Below are positions 1 through 10,874 of a DNA stretch of 26,071 nucleotides, piece by piece (the stretch's first letter is position 1; every line of letters starts with the position of its first letter). The DNA lies in assembly GCA_036897625.1 (NCBI GenBank), contig JAYMTA010000613.1, positions 1-26,071 of the forward strand. The letters are read 5' to 3'. Below the pieces are notes generated by a model, which ran no database searches, was not told the origin of the DNA, and worked only from the letters and a program-made list of their open reading frames with translations. The stretch comes from Pelargonium cotyledonis. Taxonomy: Eukaryota > Streptophyta > Magnoliopsida > Geraniales > Geraniaceae. Made by a program: the position numbers and the translations under genes.

Positions 1-805
1 TATTTAGCAAAAACTTATGTATTTATTTGTACAAAATTTTATAAAATAAATTTATTTATATATTTAGTAAAAGTTCATATATAAAATTTATGCATGTCTC
101 AATTTTTCTACGAAAAGAAGTCTCGGAGCTAATGCTCCTTCCTATGTGGGAATAATTTCTAATTATCTGCAGCTGAAGATGACAAGACAAAAATTCAAGT
201 GATAAGATAAGATATAAACCAATAATAAAATCCATTAAAAAGAGATGGAGAAATTAAAAAAATAATAATATTGCTTCGAATAATGTAATGAAATGTAATT
301 CATAAAGTAGCTTTTATGTCTGGTGTGCCAAACCTAACATTTTGAATTTAAATTTTCTCAGCAAGAACACGTCAATTTAAAGAAAATAATATAGAATCTA
401 CTTCTTCGCAGCCACAATAATAAAACAAAAAAGTAATTAATTAAAATTGTTTGGTCTGAGTTGGTCACAAATAGACTTGAAACAAAAACCAAGTTAGGTC
501 ATGGTCACATTGCAGTTCTCTCCTGTGGCTAATCAGAACACAACACACCAAAAACCACGCCATGTTTTTGCCTCTTGGTTCCATGGAAGAGCTAGCCTTG
601 TAAACAAATATATGTATATCGATTTTTTTTTTTTTTAACTTCTTATTGATATGTTTGGTTGTGTTTCGTGTATAGCTTTATTTGTTTTGTGTTTTGACAT
701 TTCATAGGAAAAAAGAGAGTAAATGTGAGTGAAGTTGTGAAAAGGAAACAAACAAAAATAATATTAGAAGATGAGATCTATTGACTCAAGCAACCAAATA
801 TTTTC

Positions 806-825
806 TTTGGTTTGGTTTGGTTTGG
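806..825. repeat. Pentanucleotide microsatellite (TTTGG)4
   Basis: Four perfect tandem copies of TTTGG are visible, preceded by CTTT. This is a simple sequence repeat with no coding context. Confidence 0.9.
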
Positions 826-1688
826 TTCAAGACTTTTAGGACACTATAGTGCATGGGTCATTGGTTGGGTTGGAGTAAAAATCACGTCTTTGATTGAAAA
901 TTGAAGATGGAATGCGGATTCCATTTAAACAATCATATTCACGACGTGATAAGCCGCTTCTGTTGAAGGTGCTTTCAATTGAAACATCTCAAATTTGCTT
1001 CGCTGTTTCATCAATACATCGAACCTTAACCTCCAATCCATTCATTGTAAAGCATGTTGCAACCACTGATATTGCACCACCAACATATACTCTCTCTCTC
1101 TCTCTCTTTAGAACTTTCTGTTAATTCTTTTCTAGCGAGCTGTGATTTAGATTCTATTATTATAAATTTTTATTTTTACGTTCAATATGATTTTCCGGTC
1201 ACGCAGCCAAGTCTCTACTGAACAATGTGCTATTCTTGTGCATATTCCAGGAACTTAGGAGCCGGAACCAAATCCTTGAACTTCGTCTCCTATATATGAC
1301 CTCGAATTTACAACATTTTTAAGACAATTTTTTATAACATATGGATACGACGACAATACATCCGAATGTGCTCATTTACTTTGTTTCAAAGAAGCGCAAC
1401 AGTACTAGAAAATAAAACAATGCACTTGTTATGAAATAAAATAATATAACAAATTATTCCAATCCTGTATTGAATCAAATCATGAATTAAGGCGGTTTCC
1501 AAATCTATATTTTTTCTATGAAACCAAAAATCTACATTAATTATTTAGATAAAAATAACAATAATTAAAATATAAATATATGAGGTTGATAAAAATGGCA
1601 GTGTATTGGTCTCCGACCAGATGAGAAGTGGAGTGTGACACTTAGTTGGAGCATATACAATCAAAGGCCCACCCATTGGTCCTATCCT

Positions 1689-1718
1689 AATCCCAATCCC
1701 AATCCCAATCCCAATCCC
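1689..1718. repeat. Hexanucleotide microsatellite (AATCCC)5
   Basis: Five perfect tandem copies of AATCCC lie in non-coding spacer. In the reverse strand it reads as alternating Gly-Ile in a small open frame, which is a by-product of the repeat and not a gene. It differs from the plant telomere unit CCCTAAA. Confidence 0.9.
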
Positions 1719-2783
1719 ATACACTATTCTGTTTTCTTCTCTCATCTCATCTTTTGTTTTTCCAAATATTTGTCATGTTGCCTTGTTTTCTAGTTTAACC
1801 CATGTGATAGTGGGACATCTCATTACATATACTCTCAGTATGCCAAATCATGGATCAATCCTAATATTAATTTGGACATCAATATTAGCTTCTTTTCTTT
1901 TTTTTTTTCTCATGTTTTAACCCGGCTCGAAGTTCAGTAACAGTTAGAGCTCTTCACTTTTTTTCATAAATGTGTGAAGTAAGAATCGAATCTGATAGTT
2001 ATTTCCACTATCTTAGTTTGCGTTGTCAACCGAGGCACAATCTATTATTAATATTAACTTTTTTTGTTATATCTGTATATTCAACCTCACATTAATGTAT
2101 CAAGATGTTTTCTAGGAGATCGAAGTGACAAATATTTGAGAGAAAACTATATATGTTTCAAATCACTAGTTTCAAAATTTTCATCTCATCCTTTTGGTTA
2201 TTTTACAATGTGAGTGTTTAATGAGTTAGTTAATTTTCTATTTATATCTACTTTTAGCAAACGATATCGAGAACGCCTTCACATTCGTGTGACATGAGAA
2301 ATTTCTTGAATATTAGCTCTTAAATTTGAACCCAAATAATAACCGAGAACAAGCATTTTTACCGCGCCAATTTTAGGAGTTTTAATTCTCTTATACATTT
2401 ATATACAATACAAATTAATAAGTACATAAATATTAATGCAAGCTGTGCATTTATACCATGCTGTTTAATCATAAGTCAACAAATTATTTACACAAGGCTT
2501 AACTTGAAAATTAACGCATGTTTAAGGCTCAAGCCACGCCAACCTATATATGCATATTATGGTGAACTATTGAAGCCTAAGCTTGTGTTTAGTGGTTTGT
2601 ATCCAGACAAATAAAGAGATGAAGCATGGGATTCTAGAATCCCAGAAGCTAATTAAGCAATAAGCAACAAGAAATTTATAAAGTTGAGAGCACATGTGCA
2701 ACAACACTTTTGGTTTATTTATATTTGAAATAGATTAAGGTTCTCTATCACGCCTTTTGTTCGTCATATATATAAATTAAATC

Positions 2784-2814
<31 letters not shown>

Positions 2815-4399
2815 TATAAGCAACGACCTAAAAGAGTATATATACAAAAAACTAATAGTATTTAGGAAAGAGATTATGTCTCTTAACTCTAGCATAGAGC
2901 TTTTGGCACCTTACCACACTAAAGTGGTCTCTTACACCACCACCACCAAGAATGTGTTGAGTGGAGGTTGATCATGAAAACTCCTCTCACTCACACAGCT
3001 GGACAACTTTGACGTTGATGAAACAAAGTGTCGAGTTAATTTTTTCTATACAACATAAGCAAATTAACCCATCAAAGCACGTTAATTTTGCAAAAGAAAA
3101 GTGAGTGATTAGGTCTAAAACAAGGTGGCAATAAACAAATAGAGTATATAATAATTGTAGCTACACTTTTCAAATAATTACATGGATAAGAACATTATTA
3201 TTGAAAGTGAAAGGGATTTTATTTAATTAGCACTAATTAGAAAAGGATAAGAATAATCTCTTTCTCTCTCCCGTTTTGAGAGTCGATTAGGGGTTTTGTT
3301 CGACTACGACTGGTCATGATTCCAGAGCGACAACAGTCTCTTGAATTTACATATAGCAAATTATAGTCTTTCTCGTTTAATTAGCGAGCTTTTGCTTTAA
3401 TAGAAAATTTTGGTTATGTTATGGTTAATTTGTTAAGTGGCGTTGTAGATTCGCAGTAGGTTTTCTTATTGGTGTGCGCGTGGAGCGACAGAAGGTGGTT
3501 ACAGAGAAGGAGAAAGTACCCTAGAAGGTTGTGATTTAGCCAGAGTCATTTGAACAGCTTTCAAGTTTGTTGGAGGATTAGATTGACATAAACGATAGTT
3601 ACGAGAGACGGTTGGCAAAACACTCCACGTGGTCGGCTTAAACTTTCATTGCAATCATTGTCAGTTGTTTGTGCTTCTCTGCTTCTCATGTTGGAGGATA
3701 TGATTTAAGTGCTTTCAACTTAATTATTCAAGCTGATGGGGAAAATTTTAGTGTATTTAGTTTGATTACTCTTGATGTTAATTTTAACCATTGTGGCTAA
3801 TGTCAATTTTCTATTTTTACGTTGGTCTGCGAATCAAGTAGTCTAAGAGTTAGTTATTCTTTAGTCTCTTTATCATATATACTTGTTTTTATAATTATCC
3901 TCCCATTTAAAGTAATAAAATATTAGTTTTTGTATTAAAAAAATAGAAAAGGAAAAGGTAATGATAATAAATCATTTTTATCATCATTTTCTATCATGTG
4001 AAGTACATTAATATAAGGTTGCCAAATATTATATCAAAGCCAACATTTCACCAAATTTCAACTCCAACTCCAATAAATAGACTTTTCAACACCAAACTTT
4101 GAAAGAAAAACAAATTATTGGATTAGAATAAATGGGCATTTAAATTGGGCACGCGACATGATAGCGCATGGCACAGAAACAAAACAGTAGAGTATAAAGA
4201 GTAGAGACGATGAAGGTGATGCAAATTGGTTCGATGATCAGTAGCTGTAGGACCACTAAAAATGGTCGGCAGATTTCGGAATCTCTACTTTTCGTAGATA
4301 CATACATTTTTGGTGTTGGAAAAGGATGAATAAAGATGTATAGGCCATTGAGGCAAAGTTGCAATTATTATTAGTATTATTATGTGAATCGCATTATAA

Positions 4400-4896
4400 A
4401 AAAACGGCTGTATTCACATCAGTTACATAAACATGACACGTTTAACACAATAATTAAATGTGTTGTGCTAGTGTATGTTTTTCTTGCTTGCTTTGATTTT
4501 CCGATTTCTTAGCTGCTACATGTTATTGTATCATTGGTCATCACACATATTGTTATACAGGATCGAGGATCTAAAATTTGCATGTTTGTCTCTAGTTCAT
4601 CATCAGACACGGCATGAAAACGATTCAACATATTCTACACGATAAGACCAACGCGTTTGACACGACATGACCTGACATATTATTAGATATTGCTTTATAA
4701 TTATGCCCTTAAGTGTGCATGTTGGACGCCAAAGGGCGTGCTGTGCATGTTACAACTATACAACTAATTAATCGTGCGTGCAGTTTTGAAGATCCAACAC
4801 TAGCATGACACTATTACAAATTGTATGAGTTCAAACATGCTAGTTTCTTGTCGTGTTCATGTTTGCGTCGTGTTACAGCACGAGTTGACATCTCTA
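4400..4896. mobile_element. Degenerate hAT-like transposon remnant (right end only visible)
   Basis: The stretch is rich in GACACG/CGTGTC words (about 4433-4445, 4604-4612, 4655-4672, 4852-4880). Read on the minus strand it ends TAGAGATGTCAACTCG at 4896, which resembles the TAGRGNTGNCAA-type termini of many plant hAT elements (family knowledge). I could not find a matching left end or an 8-bp target duplication, so the left boundary is only nominal. No transposase frame is present. Confidence 0.3.
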
Positions 4897-5700
4897 ATTA
4901 GGTTAGAGTGGGTTATTTTTCATTTGAAATAGCAACCATACATGCATGCGCGCGCTGGCTGCCCACAAGGCAACATGGATGTATGTATTCATTGTACAGG
5001 TACTGCTGGTCTGGTCTTACACTTGTAGATATTAATTGGTGCCAGAAATATAGAAGATAAAAACAAAATACCCCAAGAATTTTATGTCACGAAATGGGAT
5101 CATTATTTGGATTTTAGTTTTGTCGATATTAATGCTAACAGACTGACTGAGGCAGCATAGATCGATAAGGTTAGGTTTAGAGTGTCACACTAGCGTGTAG
5201 ATGGAGAGGCACACCATATGAGTTAAAAACAGAGGGTTAGTTGCTGTCTGAGCATACGGGTTTCCTTTCCATTCCGGCCAAGAATTTGAATCTCGATCAC
5301 AAGGTTCAACATTGACTCATGTACCAACTATCATGAGAGCAATTGATTTATAGTATTTGCTTCTCTAAATATTCTAGATTCGAGATTTGGTTGATACGCT
5401 CGCTTATTAAAAAAAAATCATGGACTCTTGTGGTTTTTCTAAGACTAGGCCAGAGAAGGAGAGGAGTAGAGGACGTAACACTAGCTACCTGTGTTTAAGT
5501 TGTCATTCTAGAGTAAATCATTTGCAACCAAGTTAAAAGACATCAATGTTGATGAGTGAAATGACATGACTTAATTGTGTGACGTCGACAAACTTGAGTA
5601 CGTTGGGTTTTCAGGTCTCGACTAAGTTGTAATGGGAGATGATCTGTTAATTATGTTATGGTCGAAATCTTAGTCACGTCAACTTGGTCGAATTAAGGGA
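4897..5700. other. Intergenic spacer, nothing recognised
   Basis: Mixed-composition non-coding sequence with no sustained open frame, no RNA gene fold and no clear repeat pair that I can see. Confidence 0.5.
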
Positions 5701-5710
5701 GAATTCAATG

Positions 5711-5994
5711 CCCCGAAAACCCAAGAGATCCTCCGCAAGGCTCGTCCACGGAGGGTTCGTACCTGCCACATCATCAGGTTTGTGTGGAGCGCATCAACCT
5801 CAGGAGGAGGCAAAGGCTCCTACTATACGAGAAGCTCTAGATTGGCTGCGTTGGAGTTGAGATCTGATGCCCTGATAGTTGTTATGACGGCCGCGAATCA
5901 AATATCTCATGTTTTGGTTAGTTTAGTTGCATCCGAGTCCGATGCTAGACAGTGGAATGCTCCTAATCATCCTGCTGTATTTTGCCTCTTTTGA
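5711..5994 (+). pseudogene. Possible decayed coding or transposon fragment
   Basis: This patch is more GC-balanced than its surroundings. An ATG at 5709-5711 opens a frame beginning MPRKPKRSSARLVHGG and ending in a stop about 50 codons on (near 5864). A second overlapping frame (from about 5782) continues to 5994 with the text of a different frame, as expected after a frameshift. I do not recognise the protein. It may be a gag-like or captured fragment, or chance. Confidence 0.2.
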
Positions 5995-6790
5995 TTATTG
6001 ATTTATTATAATCTTTTTCATTTTTACTATTAAAAAAAGTGGTGCAAAACCATGTAGTATATGATGTTATGGGCCCTGGTGGACTGGTCCTGGTGGTGAA
6101 CTAGAATTTGGACCATTGCAAATAGCAACAGAGCATGCTTGGTTGCCCAGTCTGACATTGCCCATTCCCTTACTCACATGGTGATCACTTCACATTCCTC
6201 ACATGGAAAAAAAGTTATTAATTCATGAAACCACACACTTCAAATACCAAACCTTACTAAAATTGCAAGGAACTGGCACTTCTTAACGACCACATGCACA
6301 AATTACAAGCTTACACACTCCCATTGCAACATACCTGTCCCACAATCCCATCCAATACTCGACCAAAAGTCGGACCAGGGGCCTCAATCTAGCAAGTGCG
6401 TCGCCGAGACACGCGCATCCATAATCTTAGTTTCATGTCCTAACATATGCATATGCAATTTTAGTTTCATTTGTCCAAGGATCCATCATATTTCGGGTAC
6501 ATAACCGGTATATCTTCCAAACTATCATTGTCGGGTGACCTTCACTAAACATCTTTACTCGTAAAACACAAGCAAACAGTATATTAGTGAGAGGGGAAAC
6601 ATAGGACAAGTTATTAGGGATCGGTTAAGGCATCATTTCCTTGGTGCAAGCGAGTATGGCAGTTGGGCAGGGTTAGGATACATCATCAACTAAAAAATTA
6701 AAATGAAGTAATGAAACTACTAATATTTATTTTGTATAAATTAACTATCCACATAAGAAATGAGAATGCAAGATACACACAAAGATGAAT
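5995..6790. other. Intergenic spacer, nothing recognised
   Basis: AT-rich, with scattered stops in every frame and no tRNA, repeat array or splice-supported exon that I can identify. Confidence 0.5.
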
Positions 6791-7197
6791 AGAGGGTCAT
6801 TTGAGATGGCAAATGCTGCCTCTTAAGAGTGTAAATAACCACTCAATCTATGCAAAGTTATACTACACAACATTCCTCATTTTAAATGGAATATTATGTA
6901 GCAGCCCAAAGACAACAGTTCCAAATACAAAAACAATAATACGTTGCATTAATATCTCTAATTTAACTCGAAGCTTAATAGACCCCCAAATCCATTATCC
7001 AGACGAGATAACTTGGAATTCCATTCACTAAAAGCCCTATAAAGGTATGGGCATGCCAGAGCAAATCTGTACTGACAGTCCAGTTTTACAACTCGGGTGA
7101 GATGAAAGCCACCCATTGCAGATGCAAATGAGCCGAATTCATTAGTAGTGAGTTGTTTATGATGCAGATGAATTCAAACTCAGATTAGAGAAAGAGC
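6790..7197 (-). ncRNA. Possible terminal non-coding (3' UTR) exon
   Basis: On the minus strand an acceptor-like TTGGCTTACAG precedes position 7197, and the following ~400 bases have UTR-like composition with stops in all frames. Spliced to the exon-like block at 7323-7431 it would put an immediate stop (Arg-Leu-Phe-Leu-stop) into the only open frame. This may be the 3' end of the CHZ transcript or an independent lncRNA. The downstream limit is nominal because I cannot place a poly(A) site. Inference only. Confidence 0.2.
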
Positions 7198-7322
7198 CTG
7201 TAAGCCAATACCAAAACTTAGTTCTGCATCAGTTAGAGGCCTAAGTATTGACCAATAGTGAGTGAACTAGTGAGCACAAAAAATAGTGAACTGATATTGA
7301 ACGAGGCTTTAAGAATGCGTAC

Positions 7323-7431
7323 CTATGGCAATCTAACTCAATAGCAACCAGGGGCATCCAATCTTCCAAAAAGCAATGCTGATCCAAGTCAGAGGAGTGA
7401 CCATATGACCCCAAACCATTATGTAACATGT
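7323..7431 (-). ncRNA. Possible internal exon of a minus-strand transcript
   Basis: On the minus strand the block is bounded by an acceptor-like TTACCATTCAG and a donor-like CATAG|GTACGC. It has an open frame from an ATG at 7429 with text such as GSYGHSSDLDQHC and EDWMPLVAIELDCHR, which I do not recognise. It lies downstream, in the same direction, of the CHZ-type gene, so a 3' UTR exon is one option. A terminal coding exon of an unknown or decayed gene is another. Confidence 0.22.
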
Positions 7432-7706
7432 CTGAATGGTAATTTTATCAAGAGCTACAAAATGGAAAGTCTTTAAGTATGTGATAGGTAATTGCGACTA
7501 TAGAGACGGGCTGATTATGAGAATATTCAGATTGAATGGGAAAAAAATGATAGAACAAGTTAGGATTACACTTGTTAAGAACAGAAGACAAGAACTCTGT
7601 TGTTGTTTCATTCTATGCCAGATCAATATATCAGAAGCAGTGCAGCTGCTAAGTGGCACCAAGTTTCCAACAGCAGAATATAGCTAGTTATGTGGGATAT
7701 GGCATA

Positions 7707-8137
7707 GATTAAAGACATTAAACGATGCTATGATTTTCTAGTAATAAAAAATCCCAACTAAAACTAGCTCTCTCTCTCTCTCTTTCTCTCTCTCTCACAC
7801 ACACACACGTGCGCGCGCGATTTTCTAGTAATAAAAAAATTCCAACTAAAACTAGTTCACTCTCACTCACACACAGAGATTAAAGACATTAAAAAATGCT
7901 AAGATTTATTAGTACTATAAAAATCTTAACTAAAACTAAGCTTAATTGCACGGAGCATAAAGCAACAACAAAAAACCTGGATCATATTAGCGATACATGT
8001 GTCCTCCCTCCCTCTCTAATAGATTAAAGATGTTAAATGATGCTAAGATTTATTAGTAGCAAAACAATCCCAACTAAAACTAAGCTCAATTACATGAAGC
8101 ATAAAAAATTCCCTTTCTCTCTCTCTCCTTGTCTCTG

Positions 8138-8185
<48 letters not shown>

Positions 8186-8330
8186 ATTAAAGACATTAAA
8201 CAAGACTAAGATTTATTAGTAGCAAAGGAAATCCCAACAAAGGTTTAGTAACTACAAAAACTTGGATCATAGTGATAAAACAAATGTCCTCCCCCTCTCT
8301 CTCTATCTCTCTCCTCCCAAAGAAAAACTC
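7707..8330. repeat. Diverged tandem repeat (about 145-170 bp unit) mixed with (CT)n tracts
   Basis: The marker GATTAAAGACATTAAA, or a close variant, recurs at 7707, 7878, 8022 and 8185. Each time it is followed by a TGCTA(A/T)GATTT(A/T) block, then TAGTA-C/A-AA and ATCCCAACTAAAACTA-like text, and then a CT- or CA-rich tract. A partial copy lacking the first block starts near 7818. The unit length varies with the microsatellite inside it. Small open frames here come from the (CT)n tracts and are not genes. Confidence 0.8.
8139..8180. repeat. Dinucleotide microsatellite (CT)21
   Basis: A perfect CT run, the longest simple repeat in the window. Shorter CT/GA tracts occur at 1090-1108, 7770-7797, 8112-8127, 8294-8313 and 16689-16703. 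Confidence 0.95.
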
Positions 8331-9028
8331 AATCTGACGAATTGTTACAATTAGAGAGAATATAATACTGGAAAGAGAATTCCATCCTCCCTCTCTTCTG
8401 TTGAACATTTCATCATACAGCCTGCACCCAATTTCGGGCTTTGAGTTGTTTATATATTAATGATACATCATTTGGACACTTCCTAGCGAGAACCAGTGAA
8501 AAAACCTTGAACTTAATTTGTGCTAAACTGCTGATGGTCCACTTAAGTCGTAAATTCTTAACCTCCCTTCCCCACCACTGAAGTTAATCAGTGCTTAAGT
8601 AGGGTTCATTTCAGAAGTTATATTGATATTATGTGAGTTTTGGTTCAGCTGGACCCTATGTTGTTTTTAATTCTTGTGGACAATGACTTGTATCTCTCAT
8701 CCAACTTCTGAACTTCAGTTCTTTATTGCTTCACGATATCACACGAAATGTGTATGCCTATACTTATCAAACAAGCTTATCATTAATTCCACTCACAAAC
8801 CTCTATACTTGTAATCATAGAAGACACATGAACAAAATTGGAATTGAAACATAAACTTGAACAATAAGAGAAAAAAGGGGGCCATTTTTAAATTGAGCAA
8901 CAACATGAGTTCATCAACATTGTCATATTGTTCCTCAAAATCTAAACTAAGCCTAAACTGATTTGACTACAATACCAACCCCAAATCAAATACCAAATTC
9001 TGGTTCAAATTCACTAACCTTCCTCGAA
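8331..9028 (-). other. Region downstream of the CHZ-type gene (3' UTR/intergenic)
   Basis: No protein-coding potential is visible. On the minus strand, just after the stop codon of the CHZ-type gene, the text GAGGAAG|GTTAGT looks like a splice donor, so a 3' UTR intron is possible. No transcript end can be assigned with confidence. Confidence 0.35.
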
Positions 9029-9619
9029 TCACGCATCGCTATCGCCATCCCGAGCATTTCCATGATCGTTCGCAATGTAAAGACCAGGCTGCGCAGCTCG
9101 CCTCCGAGTCCTCGACGGGAGTATGTTATCCAAATCGACTTCCGCTAGTGGATCATCCGATAGATCGCTTTCTGCTTCCGATTCGCTCAAATCACCACCA
9201 TCATCATCGCTATCACTATCATCGTCACTCTCTTCTTCAATCAATTTTCCTTTACCTTTGCGATCCGCCACGGATTTTCCGTTGGACTTCTCGATGTTTT
9301 CATCTTCATCGCCGACATCATCTTGTCCTTCATAGTCTTCTTCGTCTTCCTCATCATCGTCTTCTCCAGGTTCTGCGGCTAACGCGGGTTCAGGTTGGTC
9401 GATATTTGCTTCGGCGACCAAAGAATGGTTGGTCGCTTGGTTTTCCTTCTCGCATTCCTCTTCATTTTCGCCGCTTTCTTCAGCGACTAGAGAAGTGTTG
9501 TTGTTGAGGGTCTGTAGCTTCTGGATTTTATTGGGATTGACTTCGTCATCTTGGCAGTGGAGGTCGGGTTTACGCTTCGCGTGCAATATTGGGTCTTCTT
9601 GGTTCTTGATTTCCGCCAT
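9029..9619 (-). CDS. Acidic nuclear protein with CHZ-type histone H2A.Z chaperone motif
   Basis: Intronless gene of 196 residues. The start chosen is the ATG at 9619 (context TTCC ATG GCG, good for plants). The frame is open further upstream but has only GTG there. Residues 1-80 are polar with a basic patch (HAKRK at 13-17). Residues 85-150 are a dense Asp/Glu/Ser tract. Residues 155-182 carry DDPLAEVDLDNILPSR followed by TRRRAAQPGLYI, which fits the short CHZ motif of yeast Chz1-type chaperones that bind H2A.Z-H2B (family knowledge). The GKGKGK-like basic stretch near 120 may help nuclear import. Serines within acidic clusters look like CK2 sites. The assignment rests on the CHZ motif. Acidic low-complexity proteins align easily by chance, so the chaperone role is an inference. 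Its nearest neighbour, the VMA21-like gene, is on the other strand about 4 kb away. Confidence 0.75.
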   Translation of the reverse strand: MAEIKNQEDPILHAKRKPDLHCQDDEVNPNKIQKLQTLNNNTSLVAEESGENEEECEKENQATNHSLVAEANIDQPEPALAAEPGEDDDEEDEEDYEGQDDVGDEDENIEKSNGKSVADRKGKGKLIEEESDDDSDSDDDGGDLSESEAESDLSDDPLAEVDLDNILPSRTRRRAAQPGLYIANDHGNARDGDSDA

Positions 9620-9827
9620 GGAATGTTCTTCGGGGGCTTCTCTCTGGTAGGGATGATGATTGATGAAATTACTTTGAGTTTGAAAGGTTGATGGCCGAGC
9701 AGTGAAGAACACCAGTCGGGAGGACACGAAAGTACAGGGCTTATTTCCTGTCAGTGAAGAGCAAGTTCAGCTAGCCAATTAGATCATGCCACGCCATCAA
9801 TTAACACTCATTCCCGTCACATAGAAT

Positions 9828-10504
9828 TTGTGGACTTTTGAGGTGTGGTTGAGGGCGCCGACAAGGAAACCGGGTCGTAATATAGGAGATCAATGGCTTC
9901 TGGGGGAGGAAGTGGCTATTGATTCGGCGGGTCCCATGAAGACCAGTCCAGCAGTTACCGAGAATTTGGTTGGTCATAAGGAGATTATGGAAGGTGCGAC
10001 TGTGTTGGATGGCAAGAGAGGAGGGTTGGCGAGGAGGGTGGAGTGTAGGGGGGAACTAAACCACTAAGGCAGGTGGACTCGGCTCGCTCAGAGAAGTAGG
10101 GCTGAGCTCGGGTTGCAATGGGGGTGGCGGCCCATTGCGACGTTAGGGGAGTCTTTTCTATTTGAGACGGTCGCCGGATAGAAATAAAGTTTGATGTTCG
10201 GAAGATGCATTTGGAGAGTCAACGATTGTCTTTTCAGGTCTCCTATTAGGACCCGGAACGTCCTGGATGGGTTTGCATGTGTGGAGTTTCTTTATGCTTT
10301 TTATGTTTCTGGTTTTCGTTTATTGTTTTCTTTGTTTTGTGGGGAACTGTTTTGCTTTGGTTGGGAGAGAATCAGCGATTTCGGTTTTTGTGTTGTGCAA
10401 ACTCCACTATCCTTGTCTGATGTGGGTATAGATCTAAGATTTTCCTTGTATTCGTATTATGAATCAATAAAGTAACAATGTTGCTTTTTAAAAAAAAAAA
10501 AAAA
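9828..10504 (+). mobile_element. LINE-like retroposed fragment: ORF1/gag tail, 3' tail, poly(A)
   Basis: A frame from 9828 to 10067 contains FEVWLRAPTRKPGRNIGDQWL. It resembles the (F/Y)GxWLRA block found after the zinc knuckle in plant LINE ORF1/gag proteins (family knowledge). It has no ATG and no zinc knuckle is present, so it is a 5'-truncated tail. A GT-rich non-coding tail follows, with AATAAA at 10466-10471 and a 15-base A run at 10490-10504. This is the usual 3' end of an RNA-mediated insertion on the plus strand. No reverse transcriptase frame lies between them, so the copy is internally deleted or non-autonomous. No clean target duplication directly follows the poly(A). Left boundary is approximate. 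Confidence 0.5.
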
Positions 10505-10874
10505 CAAAGGCATTGCCAATTACACGATATAGTCACTCAAGTGAATTCATAATAAGACAAAATGTAACGTGAAACAGACGAAACAAAACAAGGTTGAAAT
10601 ATAATCAACAAGTCCAAAGAGCTTGGCCCGTTAATTTAATTGGGCTATGAGTCTAGCTACACCTATAGCATAAAATTGTTCAGCCCAGAAATCGTAACTA
10701 CCACTACCACCACCACCATTCCCAATCAACCTCCGCCACCTCGAGCAGAGCAGTTGCTTTCACCAATTCAACCGATAGATTCCCTCGCACTTTCTCTACT
10801 GTTCTCTATCGAATTCTTGTTTCTAATTTTTCTATTTACTCATTAATTACACTTTCTTCTTCCATTTAAATAAG
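10505..10874. other. Spacer with CA/CT-rich tract, possible old promoter or leader
   Basis: Non-coding. The stretch 10690-10850 is pyrimidine- and CCA-rich (ACTACCACTACCACCACCAC), as in plant 5' leaders, but no ATG-started frame is sustained. It lies upstream of the inverted-repeat element and might belong to the VMA21 upstream region before that insertion. Confidence 0.3.

Larger units (their letters stand above)
1..4390. other. AT-rich intergenic spacer, no gene recognised
   Basis: All six frames are broken by frequent stops, and no open frame here is conserved-looking or flanked by convincing splice sites. The stretch is AT-rich with poly-T runs (about 625-638 and 1897-1909), short pentamer and hexamer microsatellites (listed separately) and TTAT/TTA runs near 2788-2813. 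A slightly more mixed-composition patch at 3240-3700 begins with a CT-rich leader-like tract, but its frames are all interrupted. It could be an old decayed transcript or transposon. Confidence 0.6.

Noticed and set aside
1545-1745. 66-codon minus-strand frame with alternating Gly-Ile
   Set aside because: It is created by the AATCCC microsatellite; the rest has no conserved features.
8037-8408. Small open frames across the (CT)n tracts
   Set aside because: Leu-Ser and Arg-Glu repeats are direct translations of the dinucleotide repeat.
9123-9650. Three plus-strand open frames opposite the CHZ-type gene (Ser-, His- and mixed-rich)
   Set aside because: They are complements of its Asp/Glu codons; the minus frame has an ATG in good context and the CHZ motif.
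9774-10522. GCCAATTA at 9774-9781 and 10515-10522 as a target duplication of the LINE-like fragment
   Set aside because: Only 8 bp, and it does not directly follow the poly(A) run, so it may be coincidence.
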